The notes below the pieces were generated by a model. The model worked only from the letters and a program-made list of their open reading frames with translations, made no database searches and was not told the origin of the DNA. The position numbers and the translations under genes were made by a program. This document shows, piece by piece, positions 23,275-32,856 of a stretch of 48,752 nucleotides of DNA. Position 1 is the stretch's first letter, and the number at the start of each line of letters is the position of its first letter. The DNA comes from Actinomycetes bacterium (lineage in GTDB: Bacteria; Actinomycetota; Actinomycetes; Propionibacteriales; Nocardioidaceae). Location of the stretch: assembly GCA_023417775.1 (NCBI GenBank), contig JAEZEJ010000091.1:1-48752 (forward strand). The letters run 5' to 3'.

Positions 23275-24855
23275 ATGGCCAACGACCGGACCTTCTACGT
23301 CACCACGCCCATCTATTACGTCAACGACGCACCGCACATCGGGCACGGGTACACGACGGTCATGGGTGACATCCTGTCGCGCAGGCAACGCCACCGCGGC
23401 GAGAAGGTCTGGTACCTCACCGGCGTCGACGAGCACGGGCAGAAGGTGCTGCGCAAGGCCGACGCCAACGGCGTCTCACCGCAGGAATGGGTCGACCGCC
23501 TCGTCGAGGACGAGTGGAAGCCGATGCTGCGCACGATCGACATCGCCAATGACGACTTCATCCGCACCACCGAGGACCGTCACGAGAAGGGCGCGCAGGC
23601 CTTCTGGCAGGACCTCTACGACCGCGGCGCCGTCTACAAGGGCGGATTCTCGGGCTGGTACAGCGTCAGCAGCGAGGAATTCGTCGGCGACGACGATGTC
23701 CGCGACGGCGAGGGCGACGACGAGGGTCACAAGATCTCGGTGCTCGACGGCAGCCGCGTCGAGTACATGACCGAGGAGAACTACTTCTTCCGGCTCGGCG
23801 ACTACGCCGAGCGTCTGCTGGAGCTCTACGAGCAGCATCCGGAGTTCATCCAGCCCGAGTCGGCCCGCAACGAGATCGTGTCCTTCGTCAAGCGGGGGCT
23901 GAACGACCTCTCGATCTCGCGGTCCACCTTCGACTGGGGCATTCCCCTTCCCTGGGACTTCTCGCACGTCATGTACGTGTGGATCGAGGCGCTGCTCAAC
24001 TACGTCACGGCCGCGGGGTACGGCGTCGACCCGGAGCGCTTCGAGGAGCTGTGGCCGGCCGACATCCACATCGTCGGCAAGGACATCGCCCGCTTCCACG
24101 CCGTCATCTGGCCGGCGATGCTGATGGCCGCGGGTCAGCCGGTGCCGCATCGCGTCTTCGCGCACGGCTGGTTGCTGGTGGGCGGTCAGAAGATGTCCAA
24201 GAGCAAGGCCAACGGCATCCATCCGAATGAGATCGTCGAGACCTTCGGATCGGACGCCTACCGCTACTACTTCAGCCGGGCGCTGACCTTCGGCAGCGAC
24301 GGGTCGATCTCCTGGGAGGACATCGGCGCTCGCTATCACGCCGAGCTCGCCAACGGCTTCGGCAATCTGGCGTCGCGTGTCGCGGCGATGATCGGCAAGT
24401 ACCACGGCGGGCAGCTGCCCGAGGCCGGTCCCTTCGGGCAGGCGGAGAAGGCCCTCGTCGACGACATCGGTGCCGCGGTGGGCGCGGCGGACGCGGCCAT
24501 CGACCGGGTGGCCCCGCAGGACGCGATGAACGAGGTGTGGCGCATCGTCGACGTCCTCAACGGCTATCTCACCGAGCAGGAGCCCTGGAAGGTCGCCAAG
24601 GACGACACCCAGAGCGAGCGCCTCGCGACGATCCTCAACACCGCCGCCGAGGGGCTGCGGGTGCTGGCGGTCGTGCTCAACCCTGTCCTGCCGAAGGCCT
24701 GTGCGGCGCTCTGGGAGTCCCTGGGCGCCGAGGAGACGCTGGGCGCGCTGGCCGAGCAGCCCCTCGCCGATGCCGGCCGCTGGAGTCAGCTGCCCGCCGG
24801 CACCACCATCACCAAGGTGCCCTCGCTCTTCCCCCGCATCGAGCTGGGTGAGTGA
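23275..24855 (+). CDS. metG: Methionyl-tRNA synthetase
   Basis: This 526-residue class I synthetase charges tRNA-Met. It shows the HIGH box as HIGHGYTTVMGD near the N-terminus, the KMSKS loop (GQKMSKSKANG) and the anticodon-binding helix region near the C-terminus (FGNLASRVAAMI; LNGYLTEQEPWKVAK). The connective peptide lacks the zinc-binding Cys clusters, and there is no C-terminal tRNA-binding extension; both fit the compact MetG form of actinobacteria. The stop lies four bases before the tatD ATG, so metG-tatD are cotranscribed. Confidence 0.96.
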   Translation: MANDRTFYVTTPIYYVNDAPHIGHGYTTVMGDILSRRQRHRGEKVWYLTGVDEHGQKVLRKADANGVSPQEWVDRLVEDEWKPMLRTIDIANDDFIRTTEDRHEKGAQAFWQDLYDRGAVYKGGFSGWYSVSSEEFVGDDDVRDGEGDDEGHKISVLDGSRVEYMTEENYFFRLGDYAERLLELYEQHPEFIQPESARNEIVSFVKRGLNDLSISRSTFDWGIPLPWDFSHVMYVWIEALLNYVTAAGYGVDPERFEELWPADIHIVGKDIARFHAVIWPAMLMAAGQPVPHRVFAHGWLLVGGQKMSKSKANGIHPNEIVETFGSDAYRYYFSRALTFGSDGSISWEDIGARYHAELANGFGNLASRVAAMIGKYHGGQLPEAGPFGQAEKALVDDIGAAVGAADAAIDRVAPQDAMNEVWRIVDVLNGYLTEQEPWKVAKDDTQSERLATILNTAAEGLRVLAVVLNPVLPKACAALWESLGAEETLGALAEQPLADAGRWSQLPAGTTITKVPSLFPRIELGE

Positions 24856-24859
24856 GGCG

Positions 24860-25723
24860 ATGACGGTCACCGGGGGATGGCCGCAGGCCCCGGCGCCGCT
24901 ACCGGCACCCGTCGTGGACAACCACTGCCACCTGGACCACCGGATCAAGGGCGGGCTGCTGATCCCCGTCGAGGAGGCCCTCGATCGCGCCGCCGCCGTC
25001 GGGGTCACGCGCATCGTCCAGGTGGGATGCGATCTGGAGAGCAGCCGTTGGGCCGTGGACACCGCCCGCGAGCACGATGCGGTGGTCGCCGCGGTCGCGC
25101 TACACCCCAATGACGCCGCCCGGATGGACGATCCGGTGTTAGATGGCGCACTCTCGCGGATCGACGAGCTGGCCGCCGACCCGGCGGTGCGGGCGGTGGG
25201 GGAGACGGGCCTGGACTACTTCCGCACGGGTCCTGAGCTGCGGCCTCGCCAGCAGCGATCCTTCCGCGAGCACATCGCGATCGCCCGGCGCCACGATCGC
25301 ACCCTCGTCATCCACGATCGCGATGCCCACGACGACGTGCTGGCGGTCCTCGACGACACCGGGATCCCGGATCGGGTGGTCATGCACTGCTTCTCCGGGG
25401 GCCCGGATTTCGCCCGGGAATGCCTGGAACGCGGGGCCTTCCTCTCGTTCGCCGGTACGGTCACCTTCAAGAACGCCGAGTACCTGCGTGACGCACTGCG
25501 GGTCACCCCGCTCGATCGCCTCCTCGTCGAGACCGATGCCCCCTTCCTCACCCCCGAGCCGAACCGTGGCCGGCCCAATGCTTCCTTCCTGGTACCCCAC
25601 ACGGTCCGCCTCATCGCCGATGTCCTGGACGCCGATCTCGAGTCGCTGTGCCGGCAGATCGACGAGAACACCAGCCGCGCCTTCGGTGGCTCCTGGCCGT
25701 CGCATGGTGGGCAACGGACTTGA
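24860..25723 (+). CDS. tatD: TatD family metal-dependent DNase
   Basis: This 287-residue TIM-barrel hydrolase of the TatD family has 3'-5' exonuclease or AP-endonuclease activity in characterised members. Metal ligands are visible: DNHCHLDH (HxH), GETGLDY (Glu), HDRDAHDD, MHCFSG and ETDAPFL (Asp). ATG 24860 has GGGTGAG about seven bases upstream, inside the metG end; GTG 24848 would add four residues. Order metG-tatD-rpfB-rsmA is conserved in actinobacteria. Confidence 0.93.
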   Translation: MTVTGGWPQAPAPLPAPVVDNHCHLDHRIKGGLLIPVEEALDRAAAVGVTRIVQVGCDLESSRWAVDTAREHDAVVAAVALHPNDAARMDDPVLDGALSRIDELAADPAVRAVGETGLDYFRTGPELRPRQQRSFREHIAIARRHDRTLVIHDRDAHDDVLAVLDDTGIPDRVVMHCFSGGPDFARECLERGAFLSFAGTVTFKNAEYLRDALRVTPLDRLLVETDAPFLTPEPNRGRPNASFLVPHTVRLIADVLDADLESLCRQIDENTSRAFGGSWPSHGGQRT

Positions 25724-25774
25724 CGGGTCGTGGCAGCCTCGTTCAAGGTGGACAGGTTGTCGATGAGATTTTTC

Positions 25775-25786
25775 GAGGTTTGATTC
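25775..25786 (+). promoter_or_regulatory. Probable leaderless -10 of rpfB
   Basis: GAGGTT (25775-25780) lies 6 bases before GTG 25787. It keeps the conserved A2 and T6 of a -10 but not T1, so this is weaker than the TANNNT cases. The 63-base gap leaves no room for a c-di-AMP riboswitch. Confidence 0.4.
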
Positions 25787-26917
25787 GTGCAGTTTTCGGT
25801 TCCTGAGATTCATCCGAAGAACGTGCTGAAGATGGTCGCGGCCGTACTGGTCGTCCTGATGGCGACGGCGGGACTCGTCGCCGCGGCCGACTTCGACAAG
25901 CGCGTCACGCTCGATGTCGACGGTGTCGTCACCGAGACCCGTACGTCCGCGGAGACGGTCGATGAGCTGCTGGCGAGCAAGGGCGTCGAGCCCCGCCAGG
26001 AGGACAAGCTCTCCCACGACCTGGACGAGACGGTGGAGAACAACGCCACGGTCACGGTGCGCTACGCCAAGCCGGTGACCGTGGTCGTCGACGGCGAGTC
26101 GACCGACGAGGTCAGCTACGCCACGACGGTCGGCGATCTGCTCGATGACATGGAGGTGGAGCCCGCGAAGGGCGCCTACCTGTCGTCGGACGCCGATGAG
26201 ACGATCAACCGCTTCGGCGAGGAGATCGTCGTCAGCAATCCCAAGACCCTCACGGTGACCGCCGATGGCGAGAGCAATGAGGTCGAGACCAACAAGCCGA
26301 CTGTCGGGGATGTCCTCGACGAGGCCGGCGTCGCGCTGGACGAGGATGACGAGGTCGCTCCCGGCCTCGACAGCTATGTCGCCGCGGACACCGCCTTGAA
26401 GGTCGTGCGCATCGAGAAGGTCACGCGCACCGAGAACGTCCCGATCGACTTCGAGACCGAGGTCACCGAGGACGGCGAGCTCGACAAGGGCGAGAAGGAG
26501 GTCGTGACCGAGGGCGAGGCCGGCGAGGCCTCCGAGGAGGTCAACCTGGTGCTGGCCGACGGCGAGGTCCGTGAGCGCGAGGTCGTCTCACGCAGCACGG
26601 TCCGCGAGCCGGTCTCGCAGGTCGAGAAGCACGGCACCAAGGAGCCCGAGATCTCCTCGGACGCTCCCGCCGTCCCCGGCGACAGCGTGTTCGACCAGCT
26701 CGCGCAGTGCGAGTCCGGCGGCAACTGGGCGGCCAACACCGGCAACGGCTACTACGGCGGCGTGCAGTTCAGCGCCCAGACGTGGCGCGCGGTCGGTGGA
26801 TCGGGTCTGCCGCATGAGAACAGCCGCGAGGAGCAGATCCACCGCGCGACGATCCTGCAGCAGCAGTCCGGCTGGGGCCAGTGGCCCGCGTGCTCGGCGA
26901 AGCTGGGCCTGCGCTGA
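25787..26917 (+). CDS. rpfB: Resuscitation-promoting factor RpfB (DUF348/G5/Rpf)
   Basis: This 376-residue secreted or membrane-anchored muralytic enzyme cleaves peptidoglycan and can wake dormant cells. Order: hydrophobic signal/anchor (about 14-35), three DUF348 repeats (each with VxxxVDGxxxxVxTxxxTVxDLL-like sequence, about 38-205), a G5 domain (about 207-285, EKVTRTENVPIDFET and EREVVSRSTVREP) and the Rpf lysozyme-like domain (about 300-376). The latter contains the catalytic Glu in CESGGNW and paired cysteines. The architecture is that of RpfB. It is followed after 8 bases by rsmA. Confidence 0.95.
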   Translation: MQFSVPEIHPKNVLKMVAAVLVVLMATAGLVAAADFDKRVTLDVDGVVTETRTSAETVDELLASKGVEPRQEDKLSHDLDETVENNATVTVRYAKPVTVVVDGESTDEVSYATTVGDLLDDMEVEPAKGAYLSSDADETINRFGEEIVVSNPKTLTVTADGESNEVETNKPTVGDVLDEAGVALDEDDEVAPGLDSYVAADTALKVVRIEKVTRTENVPIDFETEVTEDGELDKGEKEVVTEGEAGEASEEVNLVLADGEVREREVVSRSTVREPVSQVEKHGTKEPEISSDAPAVPGDSVFDQLAQCESGGNWAANTGNGYYGGVQFSAQTWRAVGGSGLPHENSREEQIHRATILQQQSGWGQWPACSAKLGLR

Positions 26918-26925
26918 CCAGCCCG

Positions 26926-27759
26926 GTGCGCCTGCTGGGCGCCTCGGACATCCGGCGGATCGCCGCCGAGGTGGGTCTGCGACCCACGAAGCAGCGGGGG
27001 CAGAACTTCGTCACCGATGCCAACACGGTCCGACGGATCGTGCGTGAGGCCGGGATCGATCGAGACGACTCCGTCGTCGAGATCGGTCCCGGCCTCGGCT
27101 CGCTCACGCTGGGTCTGCTCGAGGCGGCCGAGCACGTGACGGCGGTCGAGGTGGACGATGTGCTCGCCGCCCGGCTGCCCCAGACGGCACGCGAGTTCGC
27201 GCCCGGGCGGGCCGGCGGCCTGGAGGTCGTGCATGCCGATGCCCTGCGCGTCGATGCCCTCCCCGGGCCCGCACCGACAGCGCTGGTGGCGAATCTTCCC
27301 TACAACGTCTCGGTGCCCGTGCTGCTGCACTTCCTGGAGACCTTCGACTCCGTGCAGCATGTGCTCGTGATGGTGCAGGCCGAGGTCGCGCACCGGTTGG
27401 CGGCCGGCCCCGGGTCGCGGATCTACGGCGTGCCGAGTGTCAAAGCCACCTGGTACGGCGAGGTGGAGCTCGCGGGAACGGTGGGACGCACCATCTTCTG
27501 GCCGGTCCCGAATGTCGACTCGGCCCTCGTGCGGGTCACCCGCGGCACGCCGCCGGATGCCGATCGTCGGCGGACCTTCGCACTGGTCGACGCCGCCTTC
27601 GCCCAGCGCCGCAAGACGCTGCGCGCCGCGCTGTCCGGACATCTCGGCGGCGGCGAGCAGGCGGAGAAGGCACTGCGAGCCGCCGGTATCGATCCGAGCA
27701 GCCGCGGTGAACGACTGACCGTCGAGGATTTCGCGCGGCTTGCCGCGGTCACGTCCTGA
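26926..27759 (+). CDS. rsmA: 16S rRNA (adenine1518/1519-N6)-dimethyltransferase RsmA/KsgA
   Basis: This roughly 277-residue SAM methyltransferase dimethylates two adenines in the 3' hairpin of 16S rRNA. Signatures: RPTKQRGQNFVTDANTVRRI at the start, SAM motif VEIGPGLGSLTLGLLE, the acidic AVEVDD, and the catalytic NLPYNVSVP. GTG 26926 matches the family's usual N-terminus (LLGxxxIRxxAxxxGLRPTK) and lies 8 bases after the rpfB stop. The in-frame GTG at 26881 would overlap rpfB by 37 bases. No ribosome site is visible, so coupling to rpfB translation is likely. Confidence 0.95.
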   Translation: MRLLGASDIRRIAAEVGLRPTKQRGQNFVTDANTVRRIVREAGIDRDDSVVEIGPGLGSLTLGLLEAAEHVTAVEVDDVLAARLPQTAREFAPGRAGGLEVVHADALRVDALPGPAPTALVANLPYNVSVPVLLHFLETFDSVQHVLVMVQAEVAHRLAAGPGSRIYGVPSVKATWYGEVELAGTVGRTIFWPVPNVDSALVRVTRGTPPDADRRRTFALVDAAFAQRRKTLRAALSGHLGGGEQAEKALRAAGIDPSSRGERLTVEDFARLAAVTS

Positions 27760-27817
27760 AACGGCGTACGCTCCGTGTAGCGACACGTAGTTTCCGTCCG
27801 ATCGCCGGGAGGCCGTC

Positions 27818-28390
27818 ATGTCCCACGTCGCCGAATCCTCACCTGGTCGCTCACTGGCGACCACCATCTGGTGGCTCATGCTCGCCCGTGGTGCCCTCGC
27901 GATCGTCTTCGGCCTGGTGGCCATCGTGGCACCCGTCAGCACCATCGCGGCGCTGCTCATCATCTTCGGCGTCTTCAGCATCGTGGACGGCATCGTCGCG
28001 GTGGCCGGAGGTGTCGCCACCCGGGGCACCTCGTGGGGCTGGGTGGTCTTCAACGGTCTGCTCGGGATCGTCATCGGCATCGTCGCGCTGCGCTATCCGG
28101 AGACGACGCTCCTGGCGATGGTGCTGGTGATCGCGGCCTGGGCGCTGGTGACGGGTGTCTTCGCCATCTTCGGCGCGATCGAGGGACGCCGTGAGGGTGG
28201 ACGAGCCTGGGGCTGGACGCTGGTCTCGGGCATCCTCAGCGTGCTGCTCGGCCTGCTGTTCACCCTCGATCCGGTGGCCGGGGCCGGCACCTTGGTCCTC
28301 GTCACCGGTGTGTACGCGGTGCTGCTGGGCGTCACCTGGATCGGGCTGGCGTTGGCCGTGCGCCGTGAGGCGCGGGCGTTGACCGCCTGA
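27818..28390 (+). CDS. HdeD family (DUF308) membrane protein
   Basis: This 190-residue protein consists almost entirely of six hydrophobic helices in three similar hairpins, the DUF308/HdeD layout (WWLMLARGALAIVFGLVAIV; WGWVVFNGLLGIVIGIVALRYP; WGWTLVSGILSVLLGLLFTLDP). HdeD helps acid resistance in E. coli; the role in actinobacteria is unknown. GGGAGG lies seven bases before ATG 27818. The 58-base gap upstream holds an imperfect palindrome (CTCCGTGT-AGCG-ACACGTAG, 27771-27790) that may be the rsmA terminator or an operator. It separates rsmA from ispE, which are usually adjacent. Confidence 0.85.
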   Translation: MSHVAESSPGRSLATTIWWLMLARGALAIVFGLVAIVAPVSTIAALLIIFGVFSIVDGIVAVAGGVATRGTSWGWVVFNGLLGIVIGIVALRYPETTLLAMVLVIAAWALVTGVFAIFGAIEGRREGGRAWGWTLVSGILSVLLGLLFTLDPVAGAGTLVLVTGVYAVLLGVTWIGLALAVRREARALTA

Positions 28391-28428
28391 ACCGGCTCTC
28401 CACGACTCGCGGTCGTCGCGGGGTGCCG

Positions 28429-28440
28429 TAGGTTGGTTCA
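28429..28440 (+). promoter_or_regulatory. Leaderless -10 promoter of ispE
   Basis: TAGGTT (28429-28434) lies 6 bases before GTG 28441. No ribosome site is present. Confidence 0.55.
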
Positions 28441-29358
28441 GTGCTCCCCGTCACCGTCCGCGCGCCGGCCAAGATCAATCTCGTCCTCGAGGTCGGCGCC
28501 GGCCGTCCCGATGGCTTCCACACGCTCTCGACCGTCTACCACGCCATCTCGCTCTACGACGAGGTCACCGCGACGCCCAATGACGATGCCATGGTGGCCG
28601 TACGGGTCATCGATGCCGACTCATTGCGCGAGCGCGCGGATGTGCCGCGGGACGGATCGAATCTCGCGGTGCGAGCCGCCGAGCGGCTGCGGTCCGAGCT
28701 CGGCCGACCCGAGCTCGGTGTCGACCTGCTGATCCGCAAGGGCATTCCGGTGGCCGGTGGGATGGCCGGTGGTTCGGCCGATGCGGCGGCGACCCTGGTC
28801 GCCTGCAATGAGGCGTGGCGTGGCGGTCTCAGCCGTGCGGAACTGGAGCCGATCGCCGCCGAGCTCGGCAGCGACGTGCCCTTCCTCCTGCACGGATCCA
28901 GCGCTGTGGGCACCGGGCGAGGTGAACAGATCGCACCGGTGCTGGCACGCGGCCGCTACCACTGGGTGCTCGTCAGCTTCGCCGAGGGTCTGTCGACCCC
29001 GGAGGTCTACGAGGAGCACGACCGCCTCGACCGGCGGCCGGTCGAGTTCGGCGAGGCCACCCAGCACGTGCTCGAGGCGCTCCGTGACGGGACGCCCGAG
29101 GCCCTCGGGGCCGCACTCGCCAATGACCTGGGCGAGGCCGCCGTGAGCCTGCGACCGGAGCTGGCCGGGGTGCTGGCGCTGGGTCTGGAGGCCGGTGCCG
29201 CCGGTGGGCTGGTCTCCGGCTCGGGGCCGACGCTGGCCTTCTTGGTGCATGACGAGATCGCGGCCGATGAGCTGGCGGAGGCATTGCGCGCGGCGGAGGT
29301 CGCCGATGCTGTGCTGACCGCCGCCGGTCCCCGACCGGGAGCCAAGGTGGTCCGCTGA
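28441..29358 (+). CDS. ispE: 4-diphosphocytidyl-2-C-methyl-D-erythritol kinase IspE
   Basis: This 305-residue GHMP kinase phosphorylates CDP-ME in the MEP isoprenoid pathway, feeding polyprenyl carriers and menaquinone. Seen: VRAPAKINLVLEVGAGRPDGFH (substrate lysine and motif 1), the ATP loop PVAGGMAGGSADAAATL (about 101-117) and the C-terminal GGLVSGSGPTLAFL. Length is typical. Its TGA overlaps the ATG of the ABC-F gene (TGATG), so both are cotranslated. Confidence 0.95.
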   Translation: MLPVTVRAPAKINLVLEVGAGRPDGFHTLSTVYHAISLYDEVTATPNDDAMVAVRVIDADSLRERADVPRDGSNLAVRAAERLRSELGRPELGVDLLIRKGIPVAGGMAGGSADAAATLVACNEAWRGGLSRAELEPIAAELGSDVPFLLHGSSAVGTGRGEQIAPVLARGRYHWVLVSFAEGLSTPEVYEEHDRLDRRPVEFGEATQHVLEALRDGTPEALGAALANDLGEAAVSLRPELAGVLALGLEAGAAGGLVSGSGPTLAFLVHDEIAADELAEALRAAEVADAVLTAAGPRPGAKVVR

Positions 29359-31166
29359 TGCCACCGCTGATCGTCGCCGAGAAGATCGAGATGTCCTTCC
29401 CGACGGCGGGTCCGGTGCTGCGCGATGTCACCCTCGGACTCGCCGAGGGCGACCGCGTGGGAGTCGTGGGCCGCAACGGCGATGGCAAGTCGACGCTGCT
29501 GCGCATCCTCGCGCGCGAACTGGAACCGGATGCCGGGCGGGTGACCTGGCGGCGCGATCTCACCGTCGGCTATGTCGATCAGAGCGATGTGCTGGACGAG
29601 TCCGCGACCGTGCGGCAGGCCGTGGTCGGCGATGCACCGGATCACATGTGGGCCAGCGATCCGCGGATGCGCGACATCGTCTCCGGGCTGCTGCCGGCGG
29701 ATGTCGTGTGGCAGGCGCGGGTCGGTGAGCTCTCCGGCGGTCAGCGTCGCCGGGTGGCGTTGGCGAATGTGCTGATGCGTCCGTGGGATGTGCTGGTGCT
29801 GGACGAGCCGACCAACCATCTCGACCTGGATGCCGTGGTGTGGCTGGCCGGACACCTGCGGACACGCTGGCCGGCCGGCAGCGGTGCGCTGGCGGTCATC
29901 ACCCACGATCGCTGGTTCCTGGACGAGGTGTGCACGGCCACCTGGGAGGTCCACGACGGCATCGTCGACTCCTTCGAGGGCGGCTATGCGGCCTATGTGC
30001 TGCAGCGGGTCGAGCGGGATCGGCAGGCCGCCGCGAGCGAGGCGCGCCGGCAGAATCTGATGCGCAAGGAGCTGGCCTGGCTGCGTCGCGGCGCTCCGGC
30101 GCGCACCTCCAAACCGAAGTTCCGGATCGATGCCGCCAATGAGCTCATCAGCCGCGAACCGCCGGTCCGCGACGACGTCGAACTGACTCAGCTCGCCACC
30201 GCGCGGCTGGGCAAGGATGTCGTCGACCTGCTCGATGTCGAGGTCGACCTGCCCGACGGCCGACCGGTGCTGCGCGATGTCGAGTGGCGGATCGCTCCGG
30301 GGGAGCGGACCGGGATCCTGGGCGTCAACGGCGCCGGGAAGTCGACGCTGCTCGGTCTGGTGACCGGTGAGGTCAAGCCCACGCGCGGACGCGTCAAACG
30401 GGGCAAGACGGTGCAGGTGGCCCAGCTCAGTCAGTCCCTGCACGAGCTCGACGATGTCGCCGAGGAACGGGTGAGCGATCTGGTGGGCCGTCAGCGGGCC
30501 ACCTATGTGGCCGGCGGCAAGGAGCTCACCCCGGGGCAACTGCTGGAGCGGCTCGGCTTCCGCACCCAGCAGCTGTCGACACCGATCAAGGACCTCTCCG
30601 GCGGACAGCGCCGGCGGCTGCAGCTGCTGTTGATCCTGCTCAGCGAGCCGAATGTCCTCATCCTCGACGAACCGACCAATGACATGGACACGGACATGCT
30701 GACGGCCATCGAGGATCTGCTCGACACCTGGCCGGGCACATTGCTGGTGGTCTCGCACGACCGGTATCTGCTCGAACGGGTCACCGACCAGCAGTACGCG
30801 ATCCTCGACGGCCGGCTGCGTCATGTGCCCGGGGGAGTCGAGGAGTATCTGCGGCTCCGCGAGGCGCAGGAGAAGCAGGCTGCCGTCAAGACTCCGCTCG
30901 GTGCCGCCGAACCGGAACAAGCCCCCGCTTCGTCCCCCGAACTCACAGGAGCCGAGCGTAGGGCGGTGCAGAAGGAGATCGGAGCGATCGAGCGCCGGTT
31001 GGCGAAGCTGTCGGACAGCATCGCCAGTATTCACCGGCTTATCGCAGCGCACGACCAGAGCGACTACGAAGGTCTCCAACGCCACGCCGATGAACTGCGT
31101 GAGCTGGAGGGCGAGGCCGCGGGCCTCGAAGATCAGTGGCTCGAATTGTCCGAGACGGTCAGCTGA
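29358..31166 (+). CDS. ABC-F family ATPase
   Basis: This 602-residue soluble protein has two ABC domains and no membrane segments. Domain 1: GRNGDGKSTLLRIL, LSGGQRRRVALANVL, VLVLDEPTNHLD. Domain 2: GVNGAGKSTLLGLV, LSGGQRRRLQLLLILL, VLILDEPTNDMD. A P-site-tRNA interaction motif region links them (about 205-250), and a Uup-like charged coiled-coil tail lies at about 540-602. ABC-F proteins act on ribosomes, easing stalled translation or protecting against antibiotics. The subfamily cannot be fixed here. Coupled to ispE, as often in actinobacteria. Confidence 0.92.
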   Translation: MPPLIVAEKIEMSFPTAGPVLRDVTLGLAEGDRVGVVGRNGDGKSTLLRILARELEPDAGRVTWRRDLTVGYVDQSDVLDESATVRQAVVGDAPDHMWASDPRMRDIVSGLLPADVVWQARVGELSGGQRRRVALANVLMRPWDVLVLDEPTNHLDLDAVVWLAGHLRTRWPAGSGALAVITHDRWFLDEVCTATWEVHDGIVDSFEGGYAAYVLQRVERDRQAAASEARRQNLMRKELAWLRRGAPARTSKPKFRIDAANELISREPPVRDDVELTQLATARLGKDVVDLLDVEVDLPDGRPVLRDVEWRIAPGERTGILGVNGAGKSTLLGLVTGEVKPTRGRVKRGKTVQVAQLSQSLHELDDVAEERVSDLVGRQRATYVAGGKELTPGQLLERLGFRTQQLSTPIKDLSGGQRRRLQLLLILLSEPNVLILDEPTNDMDTDMLTAIEDLLDTWPGTLLVVSHDRYLLERVTDQQYAILDGRLRHVPGGVEEYLRLREAQEKQAAVKTPLGAAEPEQAPASSPELTGAERRAVQKEIGAIERRLAKLSDSIASIHRLIAAHDQSDYEGLQRHADELRELEGEAAGLEDQWLELSETVS

Positions 31167-31190
31167 TCGCACGAGAGATCGTCATCTGGC

Positions 31191-31212
31191 CGGCCCGGCC
31201 ACGCCCGGGCCG
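31191..31212. terminator. GC hairpin between convergent ABC-F and MFS genes
   Basis: CGGCCCGG and CCGGGCCG form a perfect 8-base stem with a 6-base loop in the 55-base gap between convergent genes. No U-tract. Confidence 0.45.
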
Positions 31213-31221
31213 AGGGCACCG

Positions 31222-32856
31222 CTACGTGTCGATCGGTTCTTCGTCCGGGGCGGGAATCTCGTGCGGCCTGTACCGCGGCAGGCGCGACGCCGGGAGAATC
31301 GCGATCGCGCTGAGGCCCGACAGGATCAGCAGGCCGAGCTTGAGCGCACGGAGACGCTGCTCTTCGTTGAGTTGTACCGCTTCATCGATCTGCGCCCGGC
31401 TCGCGTCGGTCTGCGATAGCACCTCTTCGAGACGGTCGTTGGAGACGAAATTGACACTGTCGAGGTCGACCTGAGCCACGAGGTCCTCAGGGAGATCGGG
31501 GTGCTCCATCACCGCACGGCCCACGCCGACGCTGAGGAGCGCGACCAGCAGTGCTCCGATGACGGCTGTGCCCACGGCTGAGGCGAGATTCTGCGTGCTG
31601 CCTCGAATCGATCCGACATCGCCGGCAAGTTCGGCCGGAGCGGCGGTGACGAGCACATTGAATACGAGCGTCACCAAGGCACCCTGGCCGATGCCGAACA
31701 GCACGAGACCGAGAATCGTGGGCAGCGTCTCCCAGTTGTTGGTGACGACGAAGGAGAGCCAGATGAGTGCGCCGGTGGTGAGGATGAACCCGGCCGTGCC
31801 GATCGTACGGGGGCTGTAGCCCTTGTAGAAGCGCACCACGAGGGTCGCGGTGATGAACACGGTCAGGTTGAACGGCATCATGGCGAGCGAGGTCTCGAAC
31901 GGGGTGCGCCCCTGAACGATCTGGATGTACATAGGAACGGTGAAGTTCAGCGCGGCCTCGAGCGCGACGACGATGAACATCGCGTAGACAGCCGCGCGCT
32001 CACGTGATGAGCCGAGAACCGATAGGTCGACGAGTGGCACCTTGCCCTCGCGCATTCTTCGCCTCGTCCAGGCGAAGAAGGTCTGACCGAAAAGGATGCC
32101 GAGGAGGATGAGCATGGGGGCGGGGGAGACCCCCATGATGTCGAAGGGGGCCCCGGGTCCCGCGAAGAAGGCCCCCCATCCATTGAGGTTGTTGAAACCG
32201 AGCGTGAGCAGCATGATCGCGAGGCCGATGAGCACCGATGCGAGGAGGTCGATCTTGGTGCTCGGATCGCCCTTGTCCGAACGAAGTTTGAAGCTGAATA
32301 GGAACACCGCTATCGCGAGAGCGAGCACGATCATGAAGACGGGTCGCCAGCCGACCAGCGTGCCGAGCGTGCCACCGATCAGGAAGGCGCTGATACCGGA
32401 GAGGGCACGTGCCGATCCGAGAGAACCGATTGCGGTCGCTTGCTGATCGCCGCTGTAGTTCTCGGCGATCAGAGCGACTAGAGCAGGAACGATGATCGCT
32501 GCCGCTGCTCCGGCCAGACACTGGCCCGCGATCGCCCAGCCGACGGATGGAGAGAGAATCATCATCAGCGACGATCCGGCGAACACCACGATCACGCATC
32601 GGAAGATCAGCACCCAGCCCACGCGTTGCCCCAGCTTCGCGCCCGTCATCACCAGCGCCGCGACGACGAGACCGTAGACGACGATCGTCGTACTCGCCAC
32701 GGTGGGCGGCACCCCGAAATCAGCGACCATGCCACCGATCGAGATCGGCAGCGCGGCAACATTGAAGGACATGAGGATCTGTGCCAGGAAGAGGCCGATC
32801 ATGGGGACCCATGACTGCCGTTCCTGATTCCGTGGACTATCGAGGTTTGCGGTCAT
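31222..32856 (-). CDS. MFS transporter, DHA2-like (14 helices)
   Basis: This 544-residue protein has about 14 membrane helices, as in DHA2 drug:proton antiporters. The cytoplasmic loop GAKLGQRVGWVLIFR corresponds to MFS motif A, and PALVALIAENYSGDQQATAIG resembles motif C and loop regions. A soluble segment (about 455-505) precedes the last helix. The ATG overlaps the stop of glutaminase by one base (TGATG), so substrate may relate to glutamine/glutamate, but that is inference from coupling. Base composition of this gene and glutaminase is visibly less GC-rich than its neighbours, suggesting transfer. Confidence 0.85.
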   Translation of the reverse strand: MTANLDSPRNQERQSWVPMIGLFLAQILMSFNVAALPISIGGMVADFGVPPTVASTTIVVYGLVVAALVMTGAKLGQRVGWVLIFRCVIVVFAGSSLMMILSPSVGWAIAGQCLAGAAAAIIVPALVALIAENYSGDQQATAIGSLGSARALSGISAFLIGGTLGTLVGWRPVFMIVLALAIAVFLFSFKLRSDKGDPSTKIDLLASVLIGLAIMLLTLGFNNLNGWGAFFAGPGAPFDIMGVSPAPMLILLGILFGQTFFAWTRRRMREGKVPLVDLSVLGSSRERAAVYAMFIVVALEAALNFTVPMYIQIVQGRTPFETSLAMMPFNLTVFITATLVVRFYKGYSPRTIGTAGFILTTGALIWLSFVVTNNWETLPTILGLVLFGIGQGALVTLVFNVLVTAAPAELAGDVGSIRGSTQNLASAVGTAVIGALLVALLSVGVGRAVMEHPDLPEDLVAQVDLDSVNFVSNDRLEEVLSQTDASRAQIDEAVQLNEEQRLRALKLGLLILSGLSAIAILPASRLPRYRPHEIPAPDEEPIDT